This document shows positions 18,187 to 26,460 of a DNA stretch of 64,000 nt, piece after piece. The translations under genes were made by a program, and so were the position numbers. The notes below the pieces were generated by a model that saw only the letters and a program-made list of their open reading frames with translations, made no database searches and had not been told where the DNA came from. The stretch covers positions 8,415 to 72,414 of the forward strand of contig NZ_JH976442.1 in NCBI RefSeq assembly GCF_000306965.1, read 5' to 3'. Positions within the stretch are counted from its first letter, which is position 1, and each line of letters starts with the position of its first letter. The stretch is from Amphibacillus jilinensis Y1 (GTDB lineage: Bacteria > Bacillota > Bacilli > Bacillales > Amphibacillaceae).

Positions 18187-18427
18187 CTCTTTTAAATGCA
18201 ATAAAACCATTTAAAAATGCATTCAACATATTGTTGTCGCAATGCTTGAGATATTCACTTTCCGAAAATTGATCCGAATCCTTATGGTCACTTTGTTGTT
18301 TCGTCAACATTTTTTGTATGTCTTCTTTTCTTATTTCATAATCACCCAATCTAAAAATCTCAACCATTTCCATATCCTTTAGATCTATCGCATACCTTAG
18401 TCTCATTAATATATCGTTATTATTCAT
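18187..18427 (-). pseudogene. DUF1456 (YehS-like) gene, 5' part, truncated by the IS insertion
   Basis: Starts at ATG 18427 after GGAGGACAACA and reads MNNNDILMRLRYAIDLKDME, then FLNGFIAFKR, the first repeat of DUF1456. After FKR the frame runs into IS sequence and stops within three codons. The remaining half is at 16113-16379. A truncated 80-residue protein could still be made. Confidence 0.85.
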
Positions 18428-18840
18428 TGTTGTCCTCCAATATTACTGCAATTAATTATTATTATAATGCTTTCACCTTGGTCATCCATTAATTTTCCAA
18501 AATAGCTTTTTCTGTTATCCCATCACTTCAAACAATCCAAGCGACGCTTTTCATTTAGATAGGGCATCCAGGTGCATGCGGCAACATCCCATCTTATTAC
18601 CTCAAGTTCATCGCATCTAATCGTTATTCGGCTTCGCTTTAAATCATATGTTAGGTTGCAAGTCGTTTGCTAATTCTGTTATACATAACCCAAAAAACTT
18701 TAATCCTATAACAACTTCTTTCTATTACTATCCAACTAAGTATTTTAGCATAGGCATGTCGATGATTTAGAAGCAAGTCATCCATCACATCGGAGCCGAT
18801 TCATCTCCGGCGAATATGTTCAGCAATTTAATAAAAGACG
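18428..18840. other. Intergenic region with a possible gene remnant
   Basis: No intact gene. On the minus strand about 18528-18630 reads CDELEVIRWDVAACTWMPY then LNEKRRLDCLK before a stop. The composition is protein-like, but there is no start codon or ribosome site, and I cannot name the family. Confidence 0.3.
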
Positions 18841-19259
18841 AGGTCGGGACAAAAGAGTAACTAAATAAAAAAAATCCGAACATTAATGTCTCAATGTATA
18901 TAGCGCTTCGGCAAAACACTTCGCTTTCACTCTCCCTAGCACAAGGGAGACATCTTGGTAAACGCAGTGTCTCCCTAGCCGTGGGCACGGCTTCGGGCCT
19001 ACAGGATGTAGGTCAGTTAGACGTTGTCCCAGGACGGGACGGGGTTAGTCTAACATTCCTTCACTGTGTGAAGAAGGACACTTCACACGATGGATCGTCA
19101 GCTCGAGCTGTTCTCACAGGATAAGGAAAGCGTCCTCGATCGTACATCGCACGAAGAAAATCGTTCGATATTTTCGAGGAGTCTACGTGTTTTACCTACG
19201 CTTAGTTGAGAATGGTCGGATATTAAATTTCACTATTTAGTTATGTCACAGACTGGTCT
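18841..19259. repeat. Hairpin-array element with about 45-bp terminal inverted repeats
   Basis: Imperfect inverted repeats (GGTCGGGACAAAAGAG...AACTAAATA at the left, TATTTAGTT...GTCACAGACTGG at the right) enclose a run of perfect short hairpins: TCTCCCT/AGGGAGA, GCCGT/ACGGC, CCTACA/TGTAGG (18998-19012), GTTAGAC/GTCTAAC enclosing GTCCC-AGGAC-GGGAC (19016-19054) and CTTCAC/GTGAAG. It is GC-richer than its flanks and has no gene. Parts recur inside repeat copies J and K with compensating changes. It lies between the DUF1456 remnant and the end of the riboflavin operon. Confidence 0.75.
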
Positions 19260-19288
19260 TTATTTTAATCTTTATTTATACGACAGCT

Positions 19289-19756
19289 TCAATTTAATGT
19301 TTTAATTAAATTGGCCATTTCAATGGCTGAAACTGCTGCTTCTGCCCCTTTGTTGCCTGCTTTCGTCCCCGCTCGTTCAACCGCCTGTTCAATCGTTTCT
19401 GTTGTTAACACACCGAAAATAACGGGTAAGCCAGAAGACATAGCCACTTGTGAAACCCCTTTTGCCACCTCATTACACACATAATCAAAATGTGGGGTAG
19501 CCCCCCTAATCACGGTTCCTAATGTGATCACCGCATCATATCCACCTGATTCGGCCATTTTTTTAGCGATCAACGGTATTTCAAATGCTCCAGGTACCCA
19601 AGCTACGCTAATATTTTGCTCTTGAACCCCGTGACGTCGAAGGGTATCTTCCGCCCCACTTAATAGTTTACTTGTAATAAATTCATTAAATCGTCCGACT
19701 ACAATACCAACTTTTAAATCTGTACCGACCAAATTCCCTTCAATATGTTGTTTCAT
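19289..19756 (-). CDS. ribH: 6,7-dimethyl-8-ribityllumazine synthase
   Basis: Penultimate enzyme of riboflavin synthesis: condenses the ribityl-aminouracil from RibD with 3,4-dihydroxybutanone 4-phosphate from RibBA. The 155-aa protein has the typical [16 protein letters not shown] start, [13 protein letters not shown], the [21 protein letters not shown] active-site stretch with its phosphate-binding and catalytic His, and [24 protein letters not shown]. It forms the icosahedral or pentameric lumazine synthase and is the last gene of ribDEBAH. Confidence 0.96.
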   Translation of the reverse strand: MKQHIEGNLVGTDLKVGIVVGRFNEFITSKLLSGAEDTLRRHGVQEQNISVAWVPGAFEIPLIAKKMAESGGYDAVITLGTVIRGATPHFDYVCNEVAKGVSQVAMSSGLPVIFGVLTTETIEQAVERAGTKAGNKGAEAAVSAIEMANLIKTLN

Positions 19757-19768
19757 GTTAAATTCCCC

Positions 19769-20959
19769 CTAATCTTTAAATAAATGACCTAGTTTTGATT
19801 TTTTCGTAAACAAATAGTGTTTATTATCTTGATTTGCTTTAATCTGTATCGGTCGACGTTCAATGACTTCTATGCCATAATCAGTCATACTACTCATTTT
19901 ACGTGGATTATTCGTTAATAGAATAATCTTTTCCGCACCCAGATTTCTAATGATTTGGGCACTGACTGCATAATCTCGTAAATCATCGGCAAAACCGAGT
20001 TGGTGGTTTGCTTCAACGGTATCATAGCCTTCCTCTTGAAGTTTATAAGCCTTTAATTTATTAATTAATCCAATCCCTCTGCCTTCTTGACGCATATAAA
20101 CAAGAATACCTTTTCCGGCGTCCTCAATCTCTAATAAAGCTTTTTCCAATTGAGGGCCACAATCACAACGATATGAACCGAACACATCACCAGTCAAACA
20201 TTCAGAGTGAATCCGTACCAGTGGGATATCATCTGGAGTGATCTCACCCTTTATTAAGGCTAAATGTTCTTTTCCTGTTGCTGTTTCCGTAAATGCAGCC
20301 ATTTTAAATTGACCGTATTCAGTAGGCAGCTTTACTTCAACCTCTTTATTAACCAATTGATCGTATCGTTTGCGATACTGTATTAAATCTTGAATCGTAA
20401 TAATTGGCATGTTCTCTTGTTTTGCCAAACGTTGTAATGATGGGAGTCGGGCCATCGTACCGTCTTCCTCCATAATTTCACATATCACACCTGCCGGAAA
20501 GGCACCTGCTAATCTCGCTAAATCAACCGCTGCTTCGGTATGACCTTGACGGGAAAGCACCCCCAATTCTTCTGCAATTAATGGAAAAACATGACCTGGT
20601 CGTTTGAAATCTGCACCTGTTGCTTTCACATTTATTAATGCTTGAATCGTCTCAGAACGTTCATAAGCGCTAATTCCAGTGTGTGTGCTTATATGATCAA
20701 CACTAACCGTAAATGCCGTGCCATGTGCGTCGGTATTACTTGCAACCATTTGTGCTAAACCCAATTGATCTGCCGTTTGCTTAGTGATTGGCGTGCAAAT
20801 CAACCCTTTTCCTTTTGTCGCCATATAATTAATCGCTTCAGGTGTCGCATGCTCTGCTAACATCAGAAAATCACCTTCATTTTCACGATCCTCATCATCT
20901 ACTACAATAATGATCTCACCCTGTTTTAACGCGGTTAGCGCTTCGTCAATTGTATGCAT
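19769..20959 (-). CDS. ribBA: Bifunctional DHBP synthase / GTP cyclohydrolase II
   Basis: Supplies both precursors of riboflavin. Residues about 1-200 are the RibB domain (ribulose 5-phosphate to DHBP), with [11 protein letters not shown] and [13 protein letters not shown]; about 201-396 are the RibA domain opening GTP, with the zinc cysteines in [17 protein letters not shown] and the RQEGRGIGL motif. The 396-residue length is normal for the fused Bacillus form. It sits 12 bases before ribH and 13 after ribE in one operon. Confidence 0.96.
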   Translation of the reverse strand: MHTIDEALTALKQGEIIIVVDDEDRENEGDFLMLAEHATPEAINYMATKGKGLICTPITKQTADQLGLAQMVASNTDAHGTAFTVSVDHISTHTGISAYERSETIQALINVKATGADFKRPGHVFPLIAEELGVLSRQGHTEAAVDLARLAGAFPAGVICEIMEEDGTMARLPSLQRLAKQENMPIITIQDLIQYRKRYDQLVNKEVEVKLPTEYGQFKMAAFTETATGKEHLALIKGEITPDDIPLVRIHSECLTGDVFGSYRCDCGPQLEKALLEIEDAGKGILVYMRQEGRGIGLINKLKAYKLQEEGYDTVEANHQLGFADDLRDYAVSAQIIRNLGAEKIILLTNNPRKMSSMTDYGIEVIERRPIQIKANQDNKHYLFTKKSKLGHLFKD

Positions 20960-20972
20960 TTATCATCCCTCC

Positions 20973-21626
20973 TTAACTAAAAAAACCATAGCGTTGTAAC
21001 TTTTCTTCTGTTAAATGAACGGGGTTCTTCGGCTCTTCACGTTTGTTCAGTAAACGATCAATATATTTTGCCAACATATCAAATTCTAAATTAACATGAT
21101 CACCCTGTTGCTTTTCACCTAAAATCGTTGCAGCTTGCGTTTCTGGAATTAACGAAATAATAAAACCGCTCTCGGTTAGATCAAAAACAGTTAACGACGT
21201 ACCATCAACTGTAATGGAACCTTTTTCAACTAAGTAACGCATATCAACCGGGTCCACAGTAATTAACATATATTTTGCGTTTGACTCATACCAGATCCGT
21301 TCAATGATACCCACACGGTCAACATGCCCTGAAACAAAATGACCACCAAAACGCCCATTAGCTGCCATTGCACGTTCCAAGTTGACAATTGATCGAATCG
21401 TTAATCGACTTAACGCTGTATCACGGAAGGTTTCAGGCATGACATCCACTGTGAAACCTTTTTCATCAAATTTAATGACCGTTAAGCATACCCCATTAAC
21501 TGAAATGCTATCGCCAATTTTCACATCTGCTAGCACTTCACTCGCATGGATCGTCAACGCCATACTTGCTCCCTGTTTAGTCATTGCTTGTATCGTCCCT
21601 TTTTCTTCAACAATCCCTGTAAACAT
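20973..21626 (-). CDS. ribE: Riboflavin synthase alpha subunit
   Basis: Dismutates two lumazine molecules into riboflavin and a pyrimidine returned to RibH. The 217-aa protein starts with the invariant MFTGIVEEKG and has two lumazine-binding repeats: NGVCLTVIKF with GHFVSGHVDRVG in the first, and DGTSLTVFDL in the second. It begins six bases after ribD. In B. subtilis the same protein is sometimes called RibB/RibE, so the symbol varies. Confidence 0.95.
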   Translation of the reverse strand: MFTGIVEEKGTIQAMTKQGASMALTIHASEVLADVKIGDSISVNGVCLTVIKFDEKGFTVDVMPETFRDTALSRLTIRSIVNLERAMAANGRFGGHFVSGHVDRVGIIERIWYESNAKYMLITVDPVDMRYLVEKGSITVDGTSLTVFDLTESGFIISLIPETQAATILGEKQQGDHVNLEFDMLAKYIDRLLNKREEPKNPVHLTEEKLQRYGFFS

Positions 21627-21632
21627 TCTCTA

Positions 21633-22718
21633 TTATGCCTCCTTTTTTAATCGGGCAATCATTTTAATATCTTGCCCAATTTGCGTAACCGATTCAAATT
21701 GTAGCGGAATCGCATCAGCCATTTGTTCAGGTGAGTAACCACCGACAACATTAACCGCATCTTGACCGCCAAGTAATTTGGGCGCGACATACCAATGACA
21801 CACTTGAAATGCTTTCGCTTTAATAAAGCTTGCATGAACTGCACTTCCACCTTCGACATATAATGATTGAATACCGAGTGAGCCTAATACCTGTAACAAG
21901 TGACAAATTTCAATTGTCGCTTGTGCCATGTCAATCACTTTAACATGCGGATATTTAGCTTTGAATCCTTCTACATCTGCGTCGTGACCACAGACTACCC
22001 AAGTCGGTGCTTGTTCATTTAGAATATGTCGGTCTGCTGGAATTGATAAATCTGTTGATAAAATAATTCGAATGGGATTTTTTCCGTTCTGGGGCTGACG
22101 AACGGTCAGGTGAGGATTGTCGGCTTTTATCGTTTGACTACCGACAAGAATCGCATCATGTTTAGCACGTTCATTATGCACATCTTCTCGCGCTTGCTCT
22201 GATGTAATCCATTGACTATCTCCTGTGTTTGTTGCAATCTTACCATCTAATGTCACCGCCGCTTTCAAGGTGACAAATGGCCGCTTATTTTTTATATAAT
22301 AAAAGAATCGTTCATTAATTTGACGCGCGCGTTGTTCATCGATTCCAAGCTCAACTTCAATACCTGCATCTTTAAGCATAGCGATGCCTTGACCAGCTAC
22401 TTTAGGATTTGGATCGACAGTGGCAATATATACACGTTTAACCTTTTTCTCAATCAACAACTTCGCACAAGGTGGTGTTTGACCATAATGTGCGCACGGC
22501 TCTAATGTAACATATACATCAGCACCTTCTGCATGGTCACCGGCCTGCTGTAATGCTAGCACTTCTGCATGACCTTCACCTGCTTTCAAGTGACTCCCAA
22601 TACCAACGATCCGACCTGCTTTGACCACCACCGCTCCAACTGATGGATTAGGACTTGTTTGTCCAATCGTGCTTTCTGCTAAGCTAATTGCTAACGCCAT
22701 ATAGTCGTGTTTATTCAA
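21633..22718 (-). CDS. ribD: Bifunctional pyrimidine deaminase / uracil reductase
   Basis: First gene of the riboflavin operon, 361 aa. The N-terminal deaminase has the zinc site HAEVLAL and PCAHYGQTPPC; the C-terminal reductase has LKAAVTLDGKIAT, GDSQWITS and YVEGGSAVHASF. It converts the cyclohydrolase product to the ribityl-aminouracil used by RibH. Its leader carries an FMN riboswitch and terminator, so the whole ribDEBAH operon should be switched off by FMN. Confidence 0.95.
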   Translation of the reverse strand: MNKHDYMALAISLAESTIGQTSPNPSVGAVVVKAGRIVGIGSHLKAGEGHAEVLALQQAGDHAEGADVYVTLEPCAHYGQTPPCAKLLIEKKVKRVYIATVDPNPKVAGQGIAMLKDAGIEVELGIDEQRARQINERFFYYIKNKRPFVTLKAAVTLDGKIATNTGDSQWITSEQAREDVHNERAKHDAILVGSQTIKADNPHLTVRQPQNGKNPIRIILSTDLSIPADRHILNEQAPTWVVCGHDADVEGFKAKYPHVKVIDMAQATIEICHLLQVLGSLGIQSLYVEGGSAVHASFIKAKAFQVCHWYVAPKLLGGQDAVNVVGGYSPEQMADAIPLQFESVTQIGQDIKMIARLKKEA

Positions 22719-22744
22719 TTGATAACCTCCTTTCTAACTAAATT

Positions 22745-22778
22745 AAAAAAGCCCCAGATGTATTGACAACTGGGGCTC
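22745..22778 (-). terminator. FMN riboswitch expression-platform terminator
   Basis: On the minus strand GAGCCCCAG pairs with CTGGGGC, followed by TTTTTT, between the FMN aptamer and ribD. It is the off-state terminator of the riboswitch. Confidence 0.9.
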
Positions 22779-22834
22779 GGTTTATTTTACACGATTACTA
22801 AATAAACATACGCAAAAAGCATACATTATTTAAT

Positions 22835-22980
22835 TCTTTTTCTCATCCAGACTTTAACTGTCGGCTTTGGAATTTCACCAAATCCACCTTCTCAGCAGAA
22901 GCTGATCCGGGTCACGGACTTAAGGTATAGCGGCTACCTCTTACCGTCGGTCGGGAATTACACCCTGCCCCAAAAGAATT
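22835..22980 (-). ncRNA. FMN riboswitch (RFN element)
   Basis: Read on the minus strand it has the conserved blocks GGGGCAGGGTGTAATTCCC, GACCGACGGT, AGTCCGTGACCC, GGTGGATTTGGTGAAATTCC, AAGCCGACAGTTAAAGTC and TGGATGAGA. It precedes ribD and is followed by the GAGCCCCAG terminator, so it controls transcription of the riboflavin operon by FMN level. Confidence 0.97.
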
Positions 22981-23069
22981 ATCCTATTCAATTGAGAGTA
23001 TTTTACCACATTAGTAGCCAAAATGCACATAAAAAATTCAATTAACTTCTCCGTTTGATTCTAAAAGCT

Positions 23070-24623
23070 TTAATTAAGAGCATGGTTGAAATAAATCGGA
23101 TTGGTAAAGGCCAATAATTTTGACCGTTGATTTGTTCGATCATACAACTCTGCTCTTATCCATTTCAAATCAGTGGGCACACCAGTGAACGTCAGCTTTT
23201 GATCCTCTTCAGTTGCTGCCAATTCACACTTGTTCGACATTAACACCCATTGAATCGTTTGATCACCTTGCAACCATTGTTCTGAAGTCACACTGATTTC
23301 AACTGCTTCATCACTCGCTTTAATATGATCGCCAATGTTATATGTTACACCGCCTGCTACAGCTGTTAATAATAGTGGTGGTCCATAAGAAATGGTCATC
23401 GCACCCTTTTTTATTGCCGTGATAAAGGCCTGCCTAAAGCTAGCTTGATTAGCTATGCTTGTCTCATCAACATGTACATATGTAAAAGCTAGGTCCGGTT
23501 GTTCTTCCTCATTATGATGCCAATCCCTTCCCGATGTGGCCGGAATCTTATAGCCCTTATTTAATAATGATGTCCAAAAATGAAACGCCTTCTGATTATA
23601 GTAACGACTGCTTGGATCGCTTCCATTCCACACCTCAATAAAATCAATATTATCAATACGATTCATCCAAAACTCCCAGTGACAGCCTGTTCCTAATGGG
23701 TTTCCCACCCGAAATGGGTGAGCTATTCCAGCAATCGCGCCTTTTTGATGAATGTTCGCTAACCCCTGCTCGAGATCAGTTGGCCCCACAGAGCGCCAAT
23801 CCGTGTAGGTGAGCTCTTGGTAGCCTAACGTGAGCATATGGCCGTAAAAGGTCGTCCACTCAAGCCCGTATAAAAACTGAATGTCTGCTGCGGCATTTAT
23901 TGTACTTAATTCTTCAAGTGGGCTAACCGTATTGTGGTCTGTAATAGCGACAACATCTAATCCCAATTGCTCTGCGCATTCAGCAATTTCTTTTACAGAT
24001 TGGCGACCATCACTATGATTGGTATGCACATGTAATTCTGAACGTAGCCATTTCTTCGCTTCATTAGCACGAAATAGAGGTTGCTGCTCCGCCTGGTTAA
24101 GAGGCAACTCATCAACCGTTAAACGATGATGCCAAGGGGCATACGTTAATGATCCTTGCACTTGACTGATTCTCATACCTTCAACCTTAAGTCTAAAGGT
24201 ACACGATGGCGTCACAATCGCATGCGCACTCACGGTAATGCTCCACAATCCAGCAGGCAACAAACCTTTTAGCATGCCAGGCGAAACTTCTTCCTCACTC
24301 CACACAAGCTTTTGTGTAGCCAGATGACAGTGACGTGCTCCTCTAAACCCATTTGGATCATCAATAGAAAGGGTTAAAAGATTTTTTAGTGGTAAATATT
24401 TATCAACTTGACTGACCCTGTCTCCGCCATTCCAGCCATCATAGCGATCAAGGGCATGTGAAATGATGTGCTGCGCTTGAACATCATCATCCAAGTAGGC
24501 TGGTGAAAAGTCAAAGCTGATTACTAGTTTATCTATCTCGATCGGCATGAAAAACGTAAATGCTGAATGCGACTGGGTACTTTCTCGTGACAATGTTGCT
24601 GTCGTTTCAAATAGTGTCTGCAT
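23070..24623 (-). CDS. CehA/McbA-type PHP-domain metallohydrolase
   Basis: Predicted phosphoesterase of 517 aa. A family-specific N-terminal beta domain (about 1-195) precedes the PHP domain with SELHVHTNHSDGRQ, VVAITDHNTVSP, GLEWTTFYGHML, IAHPF and TSGRDWHH, which are the metal-binding His/Asp clusters. ATG 24623 is chosen because MQTLFETTATLSRE is the usual family start and CAGGAG lies upstream; the longer frame overlaps the preceding broken gene. No signal peptide is seen. The substrate is unknown. Confidence 0.8.
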   Translation of the reverse strand: MQTLFETTATLSRESTQSHSAFTFFMPIEIDKLVISFDFSPAYLDDDVQAQHIISHALDRYDGWNGGDRVSQVDKYLPLKNLLTLSIDDPNGFRGARHCHLATQKLVWSEEEVSPGMLKGLLPAGLWSITVSAHAIVTPSCTFRLKVEGMRISQVQGSLTYAPWHHRLTVDELPLNQAEQQPLFRANEAKKWLRSELHVHTNHSDGRQSVKEIAECAEQLGLDVVAITDHNTVSPLEELSTINAAADIQFLYGLEWTTFYGHMLTLGYQELTYTDWRSVGPTDLEQGLANIHQKGAIAGIAHPFRVGNPLGTGCHWEFWMNRIDNIDFIEVWNGSDPSSRYYNQKAFHFWTSLLNKGYKIPATSGRDWHHNEEEQPDLAFTYVHVDETSIANQASFRQAFITAIKKGAMTISYGPPLLLTAVAGGVTYNIGDHIKASDEAVEISVTSEQWLQGDQTIQWVLMSNKCELAATEEDQKLTFTGVPTDLKWIRAELYDRTNQRSKLLAFTNPIYFNHALN

Positions 24624-24938
24624 CAGCACATACTCCTGTTGCTTTTGTCCAAATGAGCTGTTCAGATTGCTCACTCGTTAAGCGGCTTCGAAAGCTATCA
24701 TTTAGATGAATCATGATACCTGTCTTTTCATTATATGAAAGAACTTTGATGCCTTTTACCGTCACAGATGGAAGGTCTGGATTAATCAGTCGAACAGAGA
24801 ACTGTTCCACGTCCGAAAAACGTTTCTGACCTGGCAGTTCGATCGCTACTGTAAAATGGTGATAAGGTCCTGTATAGACGGCCCAAAAATGTTCGTTGGA
24901 TCGGAAGCAGATACGTAGGCATTTAGATTATTTGGCAT
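24607..24938 (-). pseudogene. Frameshifted gene of unknown function upstream of the PHP gene
   Basis: A frame starting at ATG 24936-24938 (MPNNLNAYVSASDPTNIF) is followed in another frame by WAVYTGPYHHFTVAIELPG and a further 75 residues ending VCADADTI. The switch is at the A-run 24885-24889 (T-run on the coding strand); one extra base would give a single protein of about 110 residues. Its end overlaps the PHP gene start by about 17 bases, suggesting an old operon. The family is not recognised. A sequencing error cannot be excluded. Confidence 0.6.
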
Positions 24939-24987
24939 GGTAACTTAATCTCGTTTCTTTCAAGGCTAATTATAGTAGTTCCTTATC

Positions 24988-25020
24988 CGGCGCGTTTTAC
25001 GAACTGTTATCTGTGACAAT
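24988..25020 (+). repeat. Dispersed intergenic repeat, 3' fragment E
   Basis: Only the last segment remains: GGCGCGTTTTACGAACTGTTATCTGTGACAAT, next to the toxin promoter. Confidence 0.5.
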
Positions 25021-25028
25021 ATCTGTGT

Positions 25029-25034
25029 TATAAT
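25029..25034 (+). promoter_or_regulatory. Extended -10 promoter of the toxin mRNA
   Basis: TATAAT preceded by TGT (extended -10), about 66 bases before the toxin start codon; predicted start site near 25041. Confidence 0.6.
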
Positions 25035-25099
25035 CACATTACGATAGAAAGCTTATAGGGTGGTAGTCATTCCTTCCCCGAGGGGAGGTGATGCCTATT

Positions 25100-25183
25100 A
25101 TGACCATCTATGAAAGTTTAGTCATTATGATTAGTTTTGCTACACTGATTGTGATGATAACGAAACATGATGATCATAAGTAA
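25100..25183 (+). CDS. BsrG/TxpA-type small membrane toxin (27 aa)
   Basis: A 27-residue peptide beginning MTIYESLVIMISFATLIVM and ending in KHDDHK. The start, the hydrophobic centre and the charged tail match the annotated 'putative holin-like toxins' of Bacillaceae; B. subtilis BsrG begins MTVYESLMIMI. The strong Shine-Dalgarno AGGGGAGGTGAT lies upstream; an in-frame ATG at 25091 is too close to it. The 5' leader contains ATAGGGTGGT (25055-25064), able to pair with the terminator arm ACCACCCTAT (25186-25195), as in type I toxin mRNAs that hide their ribosome site by long-range folding. It is likely toxic to the membrane if freely expressed. Confidence 0.8.
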   Translation: MTIYESLVIMISFATLIVMITKHDDHK

Positions 25184-25323
25184 AAACCACCCTATCTAAG
25201 CAACTTTGCTTGAAATAGGGTGGTTCTCCCAATTAATAAGGATTACCACTCTTGGGCAATCTGTCGTAAACCGTTAAGGTGTTAGCCGCACCTTAGCGGT
25301 TACTTTTATTTTTGTGATGATCT
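25180..25323 (-). ncRNA. Predicted antisense antitoxin RNA overlapping the toxin 3' end
   Basis: A minus-strand promoter (TATAAT at 25330-25335, TTTACT 16 bases upstream) would start an RNA near 25323. It would contain the hairpin ACCGCTAAGGTG...CACCTTAACGGT (25270-25300) and end at the bidirectional terminator, whose minus-strand side has a TTTTT tract. About 140 nt with 3' overlap to the toxin mRNA is the same design as RatA, SR4 and SR5. Confidence 0.6.
25185..25225. terminator. Bidirectional terminator shared by toxin mRNA and antisense RNA
   Basis: AACCACCCTAT (25185-25195) pairs with ATAGGGTGGTT (25215-25225), with an inner AAGCAA/TTGCTT stem. The minus strand has the better U-tract. 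Confidence 0.8.
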
Positions 25324-25444
25324 CCTTACATTATACCAAATTAACCAATGAAGTAAAGCAACGGTCATTTTCAACTGTTAGTTTTCATGTCTTGGCTGTT
25401 CCCTATCAGTTAAAAAATGTCCCCGGTTTAGGATCGTTTTTTAA

Positions 25445-26368
25445 CTATTCTTCTCCAAGAATACGCACTTCTCGCTCAAGTTCCACACCAAAGTTCTCTT
25501 TAACTTTAGCTTGAACCATTTCAATAACTGCAATATAATCTTTAGCGGTTGCATTATCTTTATTAACAATAAATCCAGCATGCTTAGTTGATACTTCAGC
25601 ACCGCCAATCCCTTTTCCTTGCAAATCACTATCTTGAATTAATTTCCCAGCAAAGTAGCCTGGTGGGCGTTTAAAGACACTGCCACACGAAGGATACTCT
25701 AACGGTTGTTTGGATTCACGTCGTTCAGTTAAATCATCCATTACTTCCTTAATAACCGCTTGCTCTTTATGTTGCAGCTGAAATCTTGCTTCAATCACAA
25801 TATAACCGTGGTCAGGGATATTGCTCGTCCGGTAGTCAAGTTCAAGTTCATTTAATGCTAGCGTTAATTTATTACCTGTTTTGTCAACAACAACTGCTTC
25901 TTTTAAGCAATCTTTAATTTCACCGCCATAAGCCCCTGCATTCATATACAAGGCGCCACCAACCGTCCCTGGAATACCACATGCAAATTCCAAGCCGGAC
26001 AGCGATTGCTCGAGTGCATAATAAGACGTTTCAATTATACGCGCACCACTTTGAGCGATCACCACCTCACCATCATGCTGTATGCGATTTAAATGTTTTA
26101 ATGACATGACAATTCCTCTAATTCCACCATCTCGAACAATCAAGTTCGATCCATTGCCTAATAAGGTGAACGGGATTTTTTCTTGATTGGCTAACTTTAC
26201 AATCGCCTGAACGTGCTCAACAGAAGTTGGCATGACAAAATAATCAGCCTTACCTCCTAATTTTGTATAAGTATAATTACGAATCAGCTCATCAATAAAT
26301 AGATTATTTTCACCAACAATATCAATTAATGCTTGTTTAATTGAATGACCGCTCGTCATTTCCATCAT
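25445..26368 (-). CDS. murB: UDP-N-acetylmuramate dehydrogenase
   Basis: FAD enzyme that reduces enolpyruvyl-UDP-GlcNAc to UDP-MurNAc in peptidoglycan precursor synthesis. The 307 aa show the FAD-binding TLLGNGSNLIVRDGGIRG, the central FACGIPGTVGGALYMNAGAYGGE and the C-terminal SCGSVFKRPPG with catalytic Ser and FAGKLIQ, plus a final Glu-containing EREVRILGE. It starts with MMEM; ATG 26359 (MTSGHS) has the better ribosome spacing to AAAGGATG. It is monocistronic between the toxin locus and pncA. Confidence 0.95.
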   Translation of the reverse strand: MMEMTSGHSIKQALIDIVGENNLFIDELIRNYTYTKLGGKADYFVMPTSVEHVQAIVKLANQEKIPFTLLGNGSNLIVRDGGIRGIVMSLKHLNRIQHDGEVVIAQSGARIIETSYYALEQSLSGLEFACGIPGTVGGALYMNAGAYGGEIKDCLKEAVVVDKTGNKLTLALNELELDYRTSNIPDHGYIVIEARFQLQHKEQAVIKEVMDDLTERRESKQPLEYPSCGSVFKRPPGYFAGKLIQDSDLQGKGIGGAEVSTKHAGFIVNKDNATAKDYIAVIEMVQAKVKENFGVELEREVRILGEE

Positions 26369-26460
26369 CCTTTAAATGATTGTTGCAAATGCAAATTTGC
26401 ACAATCTCAATTATAGCAGTAGTCCTTCTTAACGCCAATAGCAATTCAACACTGTTTTTG

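Noticed and set aside
18894-19124. Plus-strand 76-codon frame in the hairpin array
   Set aside because: The frame is created by palindromic hairpin sequence; no ribosome site and no protein-like composition.
18841-19259. CRISPR array
   Set aside because: The hairpins differ in sequence and spacing, with no identical direct repeats or spacers, and no cas gene is present.
25314-25514. Plus-strand 66-codon frame before murB
   Set aside because: Covers the antisense promoter and the murB 3' end; no ribosome site.
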